Part shown: in pieces, positions 45,223 to 54,912 of the stretch | Numbering within the stretch: the first letter of the stretch is position 1 | Layout of the letters: each line of letters opens with the position of its first letter | Source: Microvirga aerilata | Lineage (GTDB): Bacteria; Pseudomonadota; Alphaproteobacteria; Rhizobiales; Beijerinckiaceae | Reading direction: 5' to 3' | Assembly: GCF_016743775.1 (NCBI RefSeq) | Contig: NZ_JAEQMY010000015.1 | Coordinates: 1-64,000 of the forward strand | Length of the DNA stretch: 64,000 nt | Notes under the pieces: generated by a model | Databases searched by the model: none | Seen by the model: the letters and a program-made list of their open reading frames with translations, nothing else | Told to the model about the DNA's origin: nothing | Program-made: the position numbers and the translations under genes

Positions 45223-46500
45223 TCACACGCCCGTCGGGCGTCCTGCGATCACGGTGAGCATTTTGCCGTCGCCGAAGATGCGCTCCGCGGCCTTGCGGAT
45301 GTCGGCCTGGGTGACCGCGCCCACAAGCGCGTTGCGGCGGCCGATATAGTCGATGCCAAGGCCTTCGAAGGCGATCTGCGCCAGGGTGTGGGCGATCTTC
45401 GTCGAGGTGTCGAAGCCCAGCGCATAGGAGCCGACCAGGTAGTCCTTGGCCTTCTGCAGCTCCTCGTCGCTCGGTCCTTCGCTCGTCAGCTTCGCCATCT
45501 CCTCGGCGATCACGTCGAGGGCCTCGACCACGCGCTCGTTCTTGGTGGCGGTGTAGCCCCAGGTCATGGCCGCCGAGCGGTAGCTCACGAGCGACGTGCC
45601 GACGCTGTAGGCAAGGCCGCGCTTCTCGCGAACCTCCTGGAACAGGCGCGACGTGAAGGCGCCGCCGCCCAGGATGTGGTTGAGCACGTAGGCCGGGATG
45701 AAGCCCGGGTCGCGCCAGGCGATGCCCGGCGTGCCGAAGCGGATCACCGATTGCGGCACGTCGATATCGACCACGATGCGCGATCCGATCTTCTGGAGCG
45801 AGGCCGGCTCGACGATGCCCAGAGCCTTGGCCTCCGGCAGGGAGCCGAACACCTTGTCGAGCAAGCCCGCAAGGCTGTCGGACCCGATGGCGCCCACCAC
45901 CGCGACCTTGACGCGGCCGCGGGCGATGATCGCCCGGTGCATGGCCACGAGATCGTCCCGCGTGATCGCCGCCACGCTCTCGGGGGTGCCGGAGGTCGGA
46001 CGGCCGTAAGCGTGGCCCGCAAAACCCTCCTCGAAGAAGCGGCGGGTGGCCATGACGCCCGGATCGTTTTGCTGGTACTTCAGGCCCGCGATGGTCTGGG
46101 CGCGCACGCGCTCGATGGAGTCCTGATCGAAGCGCGGCTCGGCGAGCGCCAGGCGCAGCAGGTCGAAGGCTTCGTCCGCGTGCTTGACCAGCGTCTTCAG
46201 CGAGCCGCCTAGGGCATCGTTGCCCGCATTGAAGGACAGCTCGATGGCTCGGGCCGCGAGACGCTCCTGAAACGCATCGGAATCGTAGTCCCCCGCGCCC
46301 TCGTCGAGCAGGCGGGCGAGCATCTGCGCCACGCCGGGCTTGGCCTCGGGATCATGCGCCGAGCCGCCCTCGAAGATGAACGAGACGGCGATCAGCGGCA
46401 CCACGTCGGACTCCACGTGCCAGGCCTCGACCCCGCCGGCCGAGGTCAGCGCCTTTACCTGGGTGGGGGACGAGGACAGGGTTTCGACGGAAGCGGTCAT
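45223..46500 (-). CDS. M16 peptidase-family protein, non-catalytic subunit
   Basis: 425 residues, two M16 repeats. The inverted Zn motif HxxEH is missing: at the place of the motif it reads KPGVAQMLARLLDEGAGD, so it should be inactive. It still has the domain ends, LDVIAEEMAKLTSEGPSDEELQKAKDYLVGSYALGF. In this family an inactive and an active chain form one heterodimer chamber that cuts peptides; the active partner is the next gene (46527-47858), 26 bases upstream on the same strand. Periplasmic location seems doubtful: no signal peptide is visible. Confidence 0.92.
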   Translation of the reverse strand: MTASVETLSSSPTQVKALTSAGGVEAWHVESDVVPLIAVSFIFEGGSAHDPEAKPGVAQMLARLLDEGAGDYDSDAFQERLAARAIELSFNAGNDALGGSLKTLVKHADEAFDLLRLALAEPRFDQDSIERVRAQTIAGLKYQQNDPGVMATRRFFEEGFAGHAYGRPTSGTPESVAAITRDDLVAMHRAIIARGRVKVAVVGAIGSDSLAGLLDKVFGSLPEAKALGIVEPASLQKIGSRIVVDIDVPQSVIRFGTPGIAWRDPGFIPAYVLNHILGGGAFTSRLFQEVREKRGLAYSVGTSLVSYRSAAMTWGYTATKNERVVEALDVIAEEMAKLTSEGPSDEELQKAKDYLVGSYALGFDTSTKIAHTLAQIAFEGLGIDYIGRRNALVGAVTQADIRKAAERIFGDGKMLTVIAGRPTGV

Positions 46501-46526
46501 CTTTACCTCAGGATTTGAGCAGGCGG

Positions 46527-47858
46527 TCAGGATGCCGACTTCTGCAGATAGCCCGTCACGGAACGACGGGTGACAAGATAGCGCTCGGCGGCGGAGGCCA
46601 GGTCGTCCTTGAGAACGGTCTCGATCTCGGTCGGCCAGCGGCGCACCTCCTCGATGGTCTCGCCGATGGCGAGCGCCGAGCCGTAGATGCGGGCGAGCGA
46701 GGATTGGCTGTCGGTGGAATAGATCGTCTCGGCCATGAGGCGCGTCTTGGCGCGTTCGATGGAATCCGCATCCAGCGCCTCGGCCGCGATGGTCTTGAGC
46801 ACGCCGTCGACCGCCTCCTCAAGCGCCTGGAGCGAGACGCCTTCGGCGGGCACCGCATAAACGCAGAAGCGGGTATCCTCCATGGCGGAGGACATGTACC
46901 AGGCGCCGGCGTTCACGGCGATGCCGCGCTCCATGACGAGCTTGCGGTAGAGGTAGGAGGTCGGGCCGCCGCCGATCACCTCGGCGAGCAGCTCGAGCGC
47001 GTAGCAGTCGCGCTCCGTGGCCGTGCGGCAGGAGGGCACCAGGTAGAGCCGCTGCATGGTCGGCTGCTCGACCTTGGGGTCGGCGACCGTGATGTGGCGG
47101 GCGGCCACGGGCTCCGGCTCGCGCGGGCGGACGCGCACCGGGCGCTTGCCCTGCGGGGCGATGCGGCCGTAGGTGGCATCGGCGAGGCGGCGCACCTCGT
47201 CCTCGGAGACGTCGCCGGCCACCACCAGGATGCCGTTCTCAGGGGTGTAGAAGCGGCGGTAGTAGTCGAGGGCGTGCTCGCGGTTGAGGGTCTCGATCTC
47301 ATGCATCCAGCCGATGATCGGGATGCCGTAGGGGTGATGCACGAACAGCGATGCGGCCATAGCCTCGGAGAGCTGGGCCGACGGGTCGGTCTCGACGCGC
47401 ATGCGGCGCTCCTCCAGCACCACGTCCCGCTCCGGGCCGATGACGGATTCCTCCAGGAGGAGGTTCGTCATGCGGTCGGCCTCGAACTCCATCATGGTCT
47501 TGAGGTTTTCGCGGGCGACGCGCTGGAAATAGGCCGTGTAGTCGAAGGACGTGAAGGCGTTCTCCTGGCCGCCCAACCCTGAGACCACCTTCGAGAACTC
47601 GCCGGCCGGGTGCTTCTCGGTGCCCTTGAACATCAGGTGCTCGAGGAAGTGCGCGATGCCGGACTGGCCGATCGGGTCATCCGCCGACCCGTTGCGGTAC
47701 CACATCATGTGGGTGGCGACGGGAACCCGGCGATCCGGGATCACCACCACATCGAGGCCGTTGTCGAGGGTGAACGCGGACAGGTTCGGGCCACTGCCCT
47801 CCGTCCGCCCGAAGGAGGCGGCATCGGCGCGAAGAATGGGCTTTGAGGCAGTGTCCAT
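46527..47858 (-). CDS. M16 peptidase, catalytic zinc subunit
   Basis: 443 residues. Zn motif HFLEHLMFKGT (HxxEH) at about residue 67-71 with the downstream Glu in a region with AFTSFDYTAYFQ. Substrate-chamber residues RFYTPENGILVVAGDV are typical. Partner of the inactive chain at 45223-46500; the pair resembles the heterodimeric M16B (PqqL-like, zinc protease) of Rhizobiales. The target is not known; degradation of signal peptides or small peptides is the family theme. No signal peptide seen. Confidence 0.94.
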   Translation of the reverse strand: MDTASKPILRADAASFGRTEGSGPNLSAFTLDNGLDVVVIPDRRVPVATHMMWYRNGSADDPIGQSGIAHFLEHLMFKGTEKHPAGEFSKVVSGLGGQENAFTSFDYTAYFQRVARENLKTMMEFEADRMTNLLLEESVIGPERDVVLEERRMRVETDPSAQLSEAMAASLFVHHPYGIPIIGWMHEIETLNREHALDYYRRFYTPENGILVVAGDVSEDEVRRLADATYGRIAPQGKRPVRVRPREPEPVAARHITVADPKVEQPTMQRLYLVPSCRTATERDCYALELLAEVIGGGPTSYLYRKLVMERGIAVNAGAWYMSSAMEDTRFCVYAVPAEGVSLQALEEAVDGVLKTIAAEALDADSIERAKTRLMAETIYSTDSQSSLARIYGSALAIGETIEEVRRWPTEIETVLKDDLASAAERYLVTRRSVTGYLQKSAS

Positions 47859-48021
47859 GACGTTTCAACCTTGGCGACATCGAATGCGTTTCGCAGGAGA
47901 TTTCCTACGGGGATAGTCAAATCGGGAGGGCATGCAAGCGAGGCGGCGCATCTTTCCGATGCGGCATGGTCTGCGCCGGAGGGCGGGTCCATGCTTGGCC
48001 TTTCGAGGCCCCTATAACGTT

Positions 48022-48054
48022 TTCAGGCGAAGCGGGGGATCCCGTTCGCCTGAA
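48022..48054. repeat. GGATCC-centred inverted repeat, relative of the 17684 palindrome
   Basis: Arms TTCAGGCGAA and TTCGCCTGAA with an inner CGGG/CCCG pair around GGAT. It lies between the stop of the 48076 gene and the start of the M16 operon, in line with a terminator for the lspA transcript. Confidence 0.7.
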
Positions 48055-48075
48055 GAAGGAAGAGAAGGGCAAGCC

Positions 48076-48729
48076 TTACTGCCTGCGCTCTTGTTGCTGG
48101 CGGAGATAGACCTGCGGGTTGTCCGGATCGTTGCCCAGCGGCACCGGATCGACGGAGGCCTTGATGCGGCCGCCGCCCTGGGCCTTGAGCAAGGGGCCCG
48201 GAGGATCGCTGAGATAGCGGCGCTCGATGCCGTCGCCTGCCAGCTCCACCTTCTCGTCCCGGCCATAGGAGCGCAGCTCGTCGGGGGTCATGCGGCTCAT
48301 GTCCGCCTGCGAGCCCACGCGCGCCGGAGCGGTCGTGGCGATGTTGTTCGGGTTGCGCCCAGCCCGCATCTCTTCGATGGAGAGCCGCTTGCCCTCGGAG
48401 GTCTTGTAGAGCTCGGAGCTGGTCCAGGGCGTACGCGCCTCGACGGCGGCCTTGCGGCGGGCCTCCGCGTCCGGGTCCTTGGGCCAGTTGCCGTTGCGGG
48501 CTTGGCCGCCGCCCGCGGCAGGAGCGCGCAGCTCCATCTTGGGCGGGAGCACGAGCGGCGCGCGCTCGTTATAGACGATGGGCGCCTTTTCCTTGGGAAT
48601 GATGCCGATGCTGCCGAGAAGGCTCTTCACCGCTTCGCCCTCCTGCGCCGAAGCGCCGGTGGCGGCGACCAGAAGAGCCAAAGCCCCCGCGCAGCCTAAG
48701 ATGTTCATTCCCTTCATGGCACCCACCAT
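48076..48729 (-). CDS. Exported hypothetical protein (DUF3035-like position)
   Basis: Start ambiguous: ATG at 48729 (MVGAMKGMNILGCAGALALL) has GAGA six bases upstream; the ATG at 48717 is a good alternative. Either way a lipoprotein-like or Sec signal ends near GASA (MNILGCAGALALLVAATGASA). The mature 180-odd residues are rich in Pro, Arg and Asp with no membrane span (APIVYNERAPLVLPPKMEL, EEMRAGRNPNNI). Rhizobiales carry a similar gene, often DUF3035, between lspA and M16 peptidases; this looks like it, but I cannot confirm. It follows lspA by 87 bases. Confidence 0.75.
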   Translation of the reverse strand: MVGAMKGMNILGCAGALALLVAATGASAQEGEAVKSLLGSIGIIPKEKAPIVYNERAPLVLPPKMELRAPAAGGGQARNGNWPKDPDAEARRKAAVEARTPWTSSELYKTSEGKRLSIEEMRAGRNPNNIATTAPARVGSQADMSRMTPDELRSYGRDEKVELAGDGIERRYLSDPPGPLLKAQGGGRIKASVDPVPLGNDPDNPQVYLRQQQERRQ

Positions 48730-48816
48730 TGTTTCTCGTTGTAGCCGGAAGGCCTGATCGCTCATTCTGGCGAACATATGGCAGCCGGGCGCTACATGAT
48801 ATCTATCGTCCGATAA

Positions 48817-49434
48817 CTATGACTTGGCCCGCCGTCCCTCCAGGACGAAGGAGTCATAAAGCAAACCGGCCACCCCCGCAACGATGGCCGCATCCGCCAC
48901 GTTGAACACGTACCAGGACCACGACCCCACGTGGAACTGGATGAAATCGAACACGGCCCCATAGGCCATCCGGTCGATGGCGTTGCCGATGGCCCCGCCG
49001 ACGATCAGGCCCAGGGATGTCGCCAGAAGCTTGGCCGTGGTGCGGCGGATCCAGATACCCAGGCAGATCGAGGCGAGGATGGAGATCGCCACCAGCGCCC
49101 AGCGGCCGAGCTCCGAGTTCTGCTGGAACAGCCCATAGGATATGCCTCGGTTCCAGACCACGATCAGGTTGATGAAGGGCCCGATCTCCGCCGGCTCCTT
49201 TACCGGCAGGTCATAAACGAACAGGGTGTAGAGCTTCGACGCCTGATCGAGGACGAGCGTGATCAGAGCGGCGGAGAAGCCGAGGATCGCCGCCGTCGAC
49301 AGGCCCGTGTGCCGGGCGCGGGGCTTTCCCGCCGCCTTGGCGGCTCGAGGGCGGTTCGCGGCACGCGGGCGCGGCGAACCGTTTTGAGGAGAAGCGCCCG
49401 TCATCGGCGCTCCCGGCTCGTCAGCGTTGCTCAT
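48817..49434 (-). CDS. lspA: Lipoprotein signal peptidase (signal peptidase II)
   Basis: Inner-membrane aspartyl protease that removes signal peptides from lipoproteins. 205 residues from ATG 49434, which overlaps the ileS stop by 4 bases (ATGA). About 45 residues of Arg/Ala-rich N-terminal extension precede four helices, so longer than the ~165 usual. Catalytic Asp pair: [11 protein letters not shown] and [22 protein letters not shown] is the typical periplasmic loop. Located in the ileS operon, as in many bacteria. Confidence 0.96.
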   Translation of the reverse strand: MSNADEPGAPMTGASPQNGSPRPRAANRPRAAKAAGKPRARHTGLSTAAILGFSAALITLVLDQASKLYTLFVYDLPVKEPAEIGPFINLIVVWNRGISYGLFQQNSELGRWALVAISILASICLGIWIRRTTAKLLATSLGLIVGGAIGNAIDRMAYGAVFDFIQFHVGSWSWYVFNVADAAIVAGVAGLLYDSFVLEGRRAKS

Positions 49435-52400
49435 TCGGCGGCTGCCTTCAGCTGGTCCCACTCACGCAAGGCCGCCGCATCGCGGGGCGTCACGTCCGGG
49501 TAATCGGGATCGGTGCCGACGTCCGGCGTCACCTTCCACGAGCGGGCGCATTTGCGGCCTTGCGCGAGCGCCGGCACCACGGACACGCCCTTCACGTCCT
49601 CGAGCCGGAACGCCTCGGCCGGTCCTTCGCCGGGCACCACCTGGATGGCGGACGTGATGCAGATCTCCGCGAGGTCGAGGCCCTGCACGGCCTTCAGCAG
49701 GCTCTCGTCTGAGATGTGCACGACGGGAGCAGCCTCCAGGCTCGCGCCGATGCGCTTTTGCGCGCGCTCGATCTCCAGGGCGCCGGTCACCGCGCGGCGG
49801 ACGCGGCGAACCTTCGACCAGCGCTCGGCCAAGGCATTGTCGCGCCACTCCGCCGGCACCTGCGGGAAGGTTTCCAGATGCACCGACTCGGCCTGCGGGT
49901 AACGCGCGAGCCAGGCTTCCTCGGCCGTGAAGGCGAGGATCGGCGCGATCCAGGTGGCCACGCAGCGGAAGACCTGATCGATAACGGTGAGCGCGCTTTT
50001 GCGCACCTTGCCGGAGATCGGATCGCAGTAGAGCGCATCCTTGCGGACGTCGAAATAGAAGGCCGACAGGTCCGTGGTCATGAACGAGTTGAGGAGCGCC
50101 ACCACCCGCTTGTAGTCGTAGCTGCCATAGGCCTCGCGCATCTCGCCGTCGAGCTCCACGAGGCGGTGCAGCACGAAGCGCTCCAGCTCCGGCATCTCGC
50201 CGAAGGCTACCTTGTCGGCCTCGCGGAAATGCGCCAGCGAGCCCAGCATCCAGCGGATCGTGTTGCGCAGCTTGCGATAGGTTTCGGCCGTGGTCTTGAT
50301 GATCTCCGGACCGATGCGCTGATCGTCCCAGTAATCCACGGAAGCCGTCCAGAGGCGCAGGATGTCGGCGCCGTATTCCTTGATGATGGTCTGAGGCGCG
50401 ACCGTGTTGCCGAGCGACTTCGACATCTTGCGGCCCTGCTCGTCGAGCGTGAAGCCGTGGGTGACGACGATGTCGTAGGGCGCGCGCCCACGGGTGCCGC
50501 AGCTCTCCAAGAGCGACGAGTGGAACCAGCCGCGATGCTGGTCCGACCCTTCCAGATACATCACCTGATCGGGCCCGCCGTCCACCTTGCGCCGAACCTG
50601 CAGGTCCTCGCGCTTTTCAAGCGCGAAGGCATGCGTGCAGCCTGAATCGAACCACACGTCGAGGATGTCATTGACCTTGTCGAAATCGCCGAGATCGTAG
50701 CCGCCCGCTTTCAGGAAGCGCGAGCCGTCATCGGCATACCACGCATCCGCGCCCTCCTGCTCGAAGGCCTGCGCGATGGCGTTGTTCACGCGTTCGTCCT
50801 TGAGGATCTCGTTGCTGCCCTTGCGCACGAACACCGCGATCGGCACGCCCCAGGCGCGCTGGCGCGACACCACCCAGTCGGGCCGGTTCTCGATCATGCC
50901 GTTGATGCGGTTCTCGCCCGCCTGCGGCACCCACTCGACGGTCTTGATGGCATCGAGCGCACGGGTGCGCAGCGTATCGCGCGCGGTCTCGTCAGGCTGC
51001 GGCTGAAGCACCAGGGGAGCCGCCCCTTGAGCGCCGCCCTTGCCGCCGAGCGGCTTGTCCATGGAGATGAACCATTGCGGCGTGTTGCGGAAGATCAGCG
51101 GGCCCTTGGAGCGCCAGGAGTGCGGATACTGGTGCTTGAGGCGGCCGCGCGCGATGAGCGCGCCGACCTCGACAAGCTTCTTGATCACCGCCTCGTTGGC
51201 GCCCGCATCCTTGCCCTTGTCGTCATAGATGCGCTCGCCCGCGAAGAACGGCACGTCGGGGAAGTAGGACGAGTCCGGCGATACGGTGTGCGGCACCTCT
51301 TTCGTGCCGCAGGCGGCGAACACGTCGCGGTGCTTCACGTAAGTGTTGTAGTCGTCCGCGCCGTGGCCCGGCGCCGTGTGCACGAAGCCCGTGCCGGCAT
51401 CGTCGGTGACGTAGTCGGCCGGCAGCACCGGAACGCCGAAATCCCAGTAACCGTTCGCGCCCTCGAGGCCGCGGAACGGATGCGCGCAGCGCTCGAGCAT
51501 CACCGGCAGCACGTCCTTCACGCGCTCGTAACCGGCCACGCGCGCGGCGGCGAACACGTCGGCCGCCAGCTTGTCGGCGATGACGAGCCGGTCGCCCACC
51601 TTGGCCCAGTTGTCGTCGGCGGCGTCCGTGACCTTGTAGAGGCCGTAGGCGATGGTCTCGCCATAGGCGATGGCGCGGTTGGCGGGGATCGTCCAGGGGG
51701 TGGTGGTCCAGATCACCACGGACGCGCCGTCGAGATCGCCGTCGAGGGTGTCGGTGACCTTGAACTTCACCCAGATCGTGGTTGAGGTCTTCTCGTGATA
51801 TTCGACCTCGGCCTCGGCCAGCGCCGTCTTCTCGACGGCGGACCACATGACGGGCTTGGAGCCGCGATAAAGCTGGTCGCTCACCGCGAACTTCATGATT
51901 TCGCGGGCGATCTGCGCTTCCGCGTCGTAGCTCATGGTCTGGTACGGATTCGCCCAGTCGCCTTCGACGCCGAGGCGCTTGAACTCCTCGCGCTGGACGT
52001 CGATCCACTTCTCGGCAAAGGCCCGGCACTCGCGGCGGAACTCGACGATGTCCACGTCGTCCTTGTTCTTGCCCTTGGCGCGGTACTCCTCCTCGATCTT
52101 CCACTCGATCGGCAGGCCGTGGCAGTCCCAGCCCGGAACGTAGTTGGAGTCGAAGCCCAGCATGCCCTGCGAGCGGACCACCATGTCCTTCAGGATCTTG
52201 TTGAGGGCATGGCCGATATGGATGTTGCCGTTGGCATAGGGAGGGCCGTCGTGTAGCACGAAGCGCGGACGCCCCTTCTGGACCTCGCGCAGGCGCTCGT
52301 AGAGCCTGTGCTCGTTCCAGCGCTGCAGGAACTGCGGCTCCCGCTGCGGCAGGCCGGCCCGCATGGGGAACTCGGTCTGGGGCAGGAACAGGGTTTCGGA

Positions 52401-52436
52401 ATAGTCGCGGGCGGCGCTCTGGGTCTTGTCGGTCAT
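49431..52436 (-). CDS. ileS: Isoleucine-tRNA ligase
   Basis: Class I aminoacyl-tRNA synthetase, 1001 residues from ATG 52436 (an upstream TTG at 52445 is less likely). HIGH motif in [21 protein letters not shown] in [12 protein letters not shown], editing domain with [17 protein letters not shown] and [12 protein letters not shown]. The C-terminal zinc finger cysteines of E. coli IleS are replaced; the tail ends [28 protein letters not shown], with a CxxS variant. Start of the lspA transcript. Confidence 0.98.
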   Translation of the reverse strand: MTDKTQSAARDYSETLFLPQTEFPMRAGLPQREPQFLQRWNEHRLYERLREVQKGRPRFVLHDGPPYANGNIHIGHALNKILKDMVVRSQGMLGFDSNYVPGWDCHGLPIEWKIEEEYRAKGKNKDDVDIVEFRRECRAFAEKWIDVQREEFKRLGVEGDWANPYQTMSYDAEAQIAREIMKFAVSDQLYRGSKPVMWSAVEKTALAEAEVEYHEKTSTTIWVKFKVTDTLDGDLDGASVVIWTTTPWTIPANRAIAYGETIAYGLYKVTDAADDNWAKVGDRLVIADKLAADVFAAARVAGYERVKDVLPVMLERCAHPFRGLEGANGYWDFGVPVLPADYVTDDAGTGFVHTAPGHGADDYNTYVKHRDVFAACGTKEVPHTVSPDSSYFPDVPFFAGERIYDDKGKDAGANEAVIKKLVEVGALIARGRLKHQYPHSWRSKGPLIFRNTPQWFISMDKPLGGKGGAQGAAPLVLQPQPDETARDTLRTRALDAIKTVEWVPQAGENRINGMIENRPDWVVSRQRAWGVPIAVFVRKGSNEILKDERVNNAIAQAFEQEGADAWYADDGSRFLKAGGYDLGDFDKVNDILDVWFDSGCTHAFALEKREDLQVRRKVDGGPDQVMYLEGSDQHRGWFHSSLLESCGTRGRAPYDIVVTHGFTLDEQGRKMSKSLGNTVAPQTIIKEYGADILRLWTASVDYWDDQRIGPEIIKTTAETYRKLRNTIRWMLGSLAHFREADKVAFGEMPELERFVLHRLVELDGEMREAYGSYDYKRVVALLNSFMTTDLSAFYFDVRKDALYCDPISGKVRKSALTVIDQVFRCVATWIAPILAFTAEEAWLARYPQAESVHLETFPQVPAEWRDNALAERWSKVRRVRRAVTGALEIERAQKRIGASLEAAPVVHISDESLLKAVQGLDLAEICITSAIQVVPGEGPAEAFRLEDVKGVSVVPALAQGRKCARSWKVTPDVGTDPDYPDVTPRDAAALREWDQLKAAAE

Positions 52437-52690
52437 GTGGGTCAATCGGTCTTGTGTGGCCCGCGGGCAGGCAGGCGCATCAGGCTTGTCTCAGGGGCGA
52501 ACGGCTAAGATCCCGGACCTTCGCAGGCTATGCGAAAGCCGGGCCGATAATTCGCGCCGCGCCTATGCGGGCAGCACGGCAAGCCTGAAAAACCTTGGAC
52601 ATGGGGAGCCTTTTAGCAGCGCCGGGCCGGATAATAAAGCGTGGTGATACCGGGGCATCGACTCAATTTGGGCGATCCCTGCCCCCGGTG

Positions 52691-52912
52691 TCCATTCCCG
52701 GCCGGAGACGGCGCAAGCCATCGCGGAGGAGGGAATCCATAGGGCTGAGGCTGTGAGTGGATCCCCTTCCCTCGCCTGCGGCTCGCCGGGGATGACAGCG
52801 GTGGCGCTGCCCTGGGTGTCATTCCCGGCGAGCCACAGCGGAGGGGAAGGGAATCCATACAGGCACCTAACCCATGGCGCCCTTCCCGCACTTCGTGCGC
52901 AGGGGATGACAG
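52691..52912. repeat. Dispersed intergenic repeat, family A, two units
   Basis: Unit 1: TCCATTCCCGGCCGGAGACGG... to CTCGCCGGGGATGACAGCG. Unit 2: GTGTCATTCCCGGCGAGCC... to a diverged right end with GGGGATGACAGC. It fills most of the 52446-53021 gap (576 bases) upstream of both ileS and msrB; the flanks (52446-52690, 52913-53021) contain no other structure I can name. Confidence 0.85.
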
Positions 52913-53021
52913 CGAACGGCAACCCGGGTCACTACCGCTTCCAACGGCCGCTCCCTATTTAAACGCCAGGAACCAGCCTTATAGTCCCGCACCGGCACGG
53001 ACGGGCAGGAAGGATCGCACC

Positions 53022-53525
53022 ATGGCAGACTCGACCATCACGGCAGGACAACGCTCCCGCGCAGGCTTCGACCTCACCCCCCCGAACCCGGAGGAGATGC
53101 GCAGGCTCGTCGCCGATCTCGACGACGAGGAGCGCCGCGTTCTCCTCGAACACGGCACGGAGCGTCCCTTCTGCGGCATCTTCAACGAGGCCAAGGACAA
53201 GGGCACCTATTGCTGCCGCCTTTGCGGCCTGCCCCTGTTCCATGCGGGCACCAAGTTCGAATCCGGCACCGGCTGGCCGAGCTTCTTCGATCCCATCGAC
53301 CGCTCGCACATCGCCTTCGTGCGCGACACCAGCTACGGCATGGTCCGCACGGAGATCCGCTGCGCCCGCTGCGAGGGCCATCTCGGCCATGTGTTCAATG
53401 ACGGCCCGCCGCCCACGGGGGAGCGCTACTGCATGAACTCCGTCTCCATGCGCTTCGTGGCCGACGGCGATCCGCTGCCCGACGACCTGGGCCGGGGCGC
53501 GCCCGAGGGCGAGATGGCGGGCTGA
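53022..53525 (+). CDS. msrB: Peptide-methionine (R)-S-oxide reductase
   Basis: Repairs methionine-R-sulfoxide using thioredoxin. 167 residues. Zn site: two CxxC pairs, CCRLC and CARC. Catalytic Cys in RYCMNS (about residue 137-142), substrate pocket FESGTGWPSFFDPI. The N-terminal AGQRSRAGFDLTPPNPEEMRRL is longer than in some homologues. ATG 53022. Followed in 6 bases by a DUF3095 gene on the same strand, so co-transcribed. Confidence 0.96.
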   Translation: MADSTITAGQRSRAGFDLTPPNPEEMRRLVADLDDEERRVLLEHGTERPFCGIFNEAKDKGTYCCRLCGLPLFHAGTKFESGTGWPSFFDPIDRSHIAFVRDTSYGMVRTEIRCARCEGHLGHVFNDGPPPTGERYCMNSVSMRFVADGDPLPDDLGRGAPEGEMAG

Positions 53526-53531
53526 AGGCCC

Positions 53532-54698
53532 ATGGCGGGCCGAGATGAACCGGCCAGGGAGGCCGAGGCGGATTTCTACGCCCGTCTGCCGGTCTTCAGC
53601 CGTTTTTCCCAGCTGACGGATCCGGGGCTCTATGCTCCGCTTCCCGAGGACTGGGTTCTCGGCCTCAGCGACATCGTGCGCTCCACCTCGGCCATCGAGG
53701 CGGGGCGGTACAAGGAGGTCAACACGGCGGCGGCTTCCGTGATCGCCGCCATCGCCAACACCCTGGGGACGAGCGATTTTCCCTTCGTGTTCGGCGGCGA
53801 CGGGGCCAGCTTCGCCCTGCCGGCCTCGCAGGCGGACCTTGCCCGGGAAGCGCTGGCCGCCGTCGCCGCCTGGGTGCGGGACGCGTTCGGCTTCGAGCTT
53901 CGCATCGCGCTCGTGCCGGTCGCGCAGATCCGGGCGCATGGCTACGACGTGCGCATCGCCCGCTTCGCGGCCTCGCCGGACGTGGCCTATGCCATGTTCT
54001 CGGGCGGGGGCCTGGCCTATGCGGAGCGGCAGATGAAGGCCGGAGCCTTTACCCTTCAGCCGGCACCGCCCGGTACCCTGCCCGACCTGACGGGCCTCAG
54101 CTGCCGCTTCGACGAGATCACCCCGCAGCGGGGCGTCATCCTCTCCCTGATCGTCCTTCCGGATCCTGAGACGAGTGCGGAATCCTTCAACGCCCTCGTG
54201 GGCCGGGTGCTCGCCCTTGCGGAGGGTCCGGAGGCCGGGCGCCCCTTGCCCGAAGGCGGACCTGCGCTGGCATCTCCTTTCAAGGGCTTCGGGATCGAGG
54301 CGAAAACCTTGAAGCGCGACCGCGGGGGCCTGACGGCGCTGGCGCGCCTGGCGGGAAACCGCCTTGCTGCCTTCCTGATCTTCCGGCTCGGACGGCCCAT
54401 CGGCAGCTTCGATCCGGGAAAGTACCGGCACCAGCTTGTGGAGAACACCGACTTCCGCAAGTTCGACGACGGCCTGCGGATGACCCTGGACTGCACCCCC
54501 GCCCTCGCCGGCCGGCTGGAAGCCCTGCTGTCGGACGCGGAGAAAACAGGCGTCGCCCGCTTCGGCCTGCACCGGCAGGAAGCCGCGCTCATGACCTGCT
54601 TCGTGCCCTCGCCGACCCGGAGCGACCACATCCACTTCGTCGACGGCGCCATGGGCGGCTATGCCATGGCGGCGCGGTCGTTGAAGCCGGTTGTCTAG
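53532..54698 (+). CDS. DUF3095 family protein, cyclase-like N-terminal half
   Basis: 388 residues, starts MAGRDEPAREAEADFYARLP. N-terminal residues ~30-150 look like a class III nucleotide-cyclase fold: LGLSDIVRSTSAIEAGRYKEVN, the usual DIxxST metal loop, and FPFVFGGDGASFALPA, the usual GD-x-x-A second Asp. The rest (IRAHGYDVRIARF, HRQEAALMTCFVPSPTRSDHIHFVDGAMGGYAMA) is specific to DUF3095, whose biochemistry is not established. If active it would make a cyclic nucleotide; it may instead bind one. Directly behind msrB (6 bases), suggesting a redox-linked role. Confidence 0.85.
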   Translation: MAGRDEPAREAEADFYARLPVFSRFSQLTDPGLYAPLPEDWVLGLSDIVRSTSAIEAGRYKEVNTAAASVIAAIANTLGTSDFPFVFGGDGASFALPASQADLAREALAAVAAWVRDAFGFELRIALVPVAQIRAHGYDVRIARFAASPDVAYAMFSGGGLAYAERQMKAGAFTLQPAPPGTLPDLTGLSCRFDEITPQRGVILSLIVLPDPETSAESFNALVGRVLALAEGPEAGRPLPEGGPALASPFKGFGIEAKTLKRDRGGLTALARLAGNRLAAFLIFRLGRPIGSFDPGKYRHQLVENTDFRKFDDGLRMTLDCTPALAGRLEALLSDAEKTGVARFGLHRQEAALMTCFVPSPTRSDHIHFVDGAMGGYAMAARSLKPVV

Positions 54699-54772
54699 GA
54701 TTGACGTCATCCCGGATGAAGCGCGGCTTAGATCCGGGATCGTGTGCAGGCTAGAGCCGAAGATCCTCCACA

Positions 54773-54905
54773 GTGTCATTCCCGCGCAGGCGGGAATCCA
54801 TAACCGCTGACAGCGCCAGGATGAAGCATCGTCGTGGTTATGGATTTCCACGCCTTCGGCGCGGCCCTTCGGGTCGGGCTCCGCTTCGCGGCCCTGGAAT
54901 GACAC
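54773..54905. repeat. Dispersed intergenic repeat, family B
   Basis: GTGTCATTCC at the left end and GGAATGACAC at the right end are exact inverted repeats, with CGGGAATCCATAACCGC and GTGGTTATGGATTTCC inside as a second inverted pair. Between the convergent DUF3095 and ribF genes. The stretch 54709-54760 (CGTCATCCCGGATGAAGCG...GATCCGGGATC) is a partial second copy. Confidence 0.85.
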
Positions 54906-54912
54906 CAACGCG

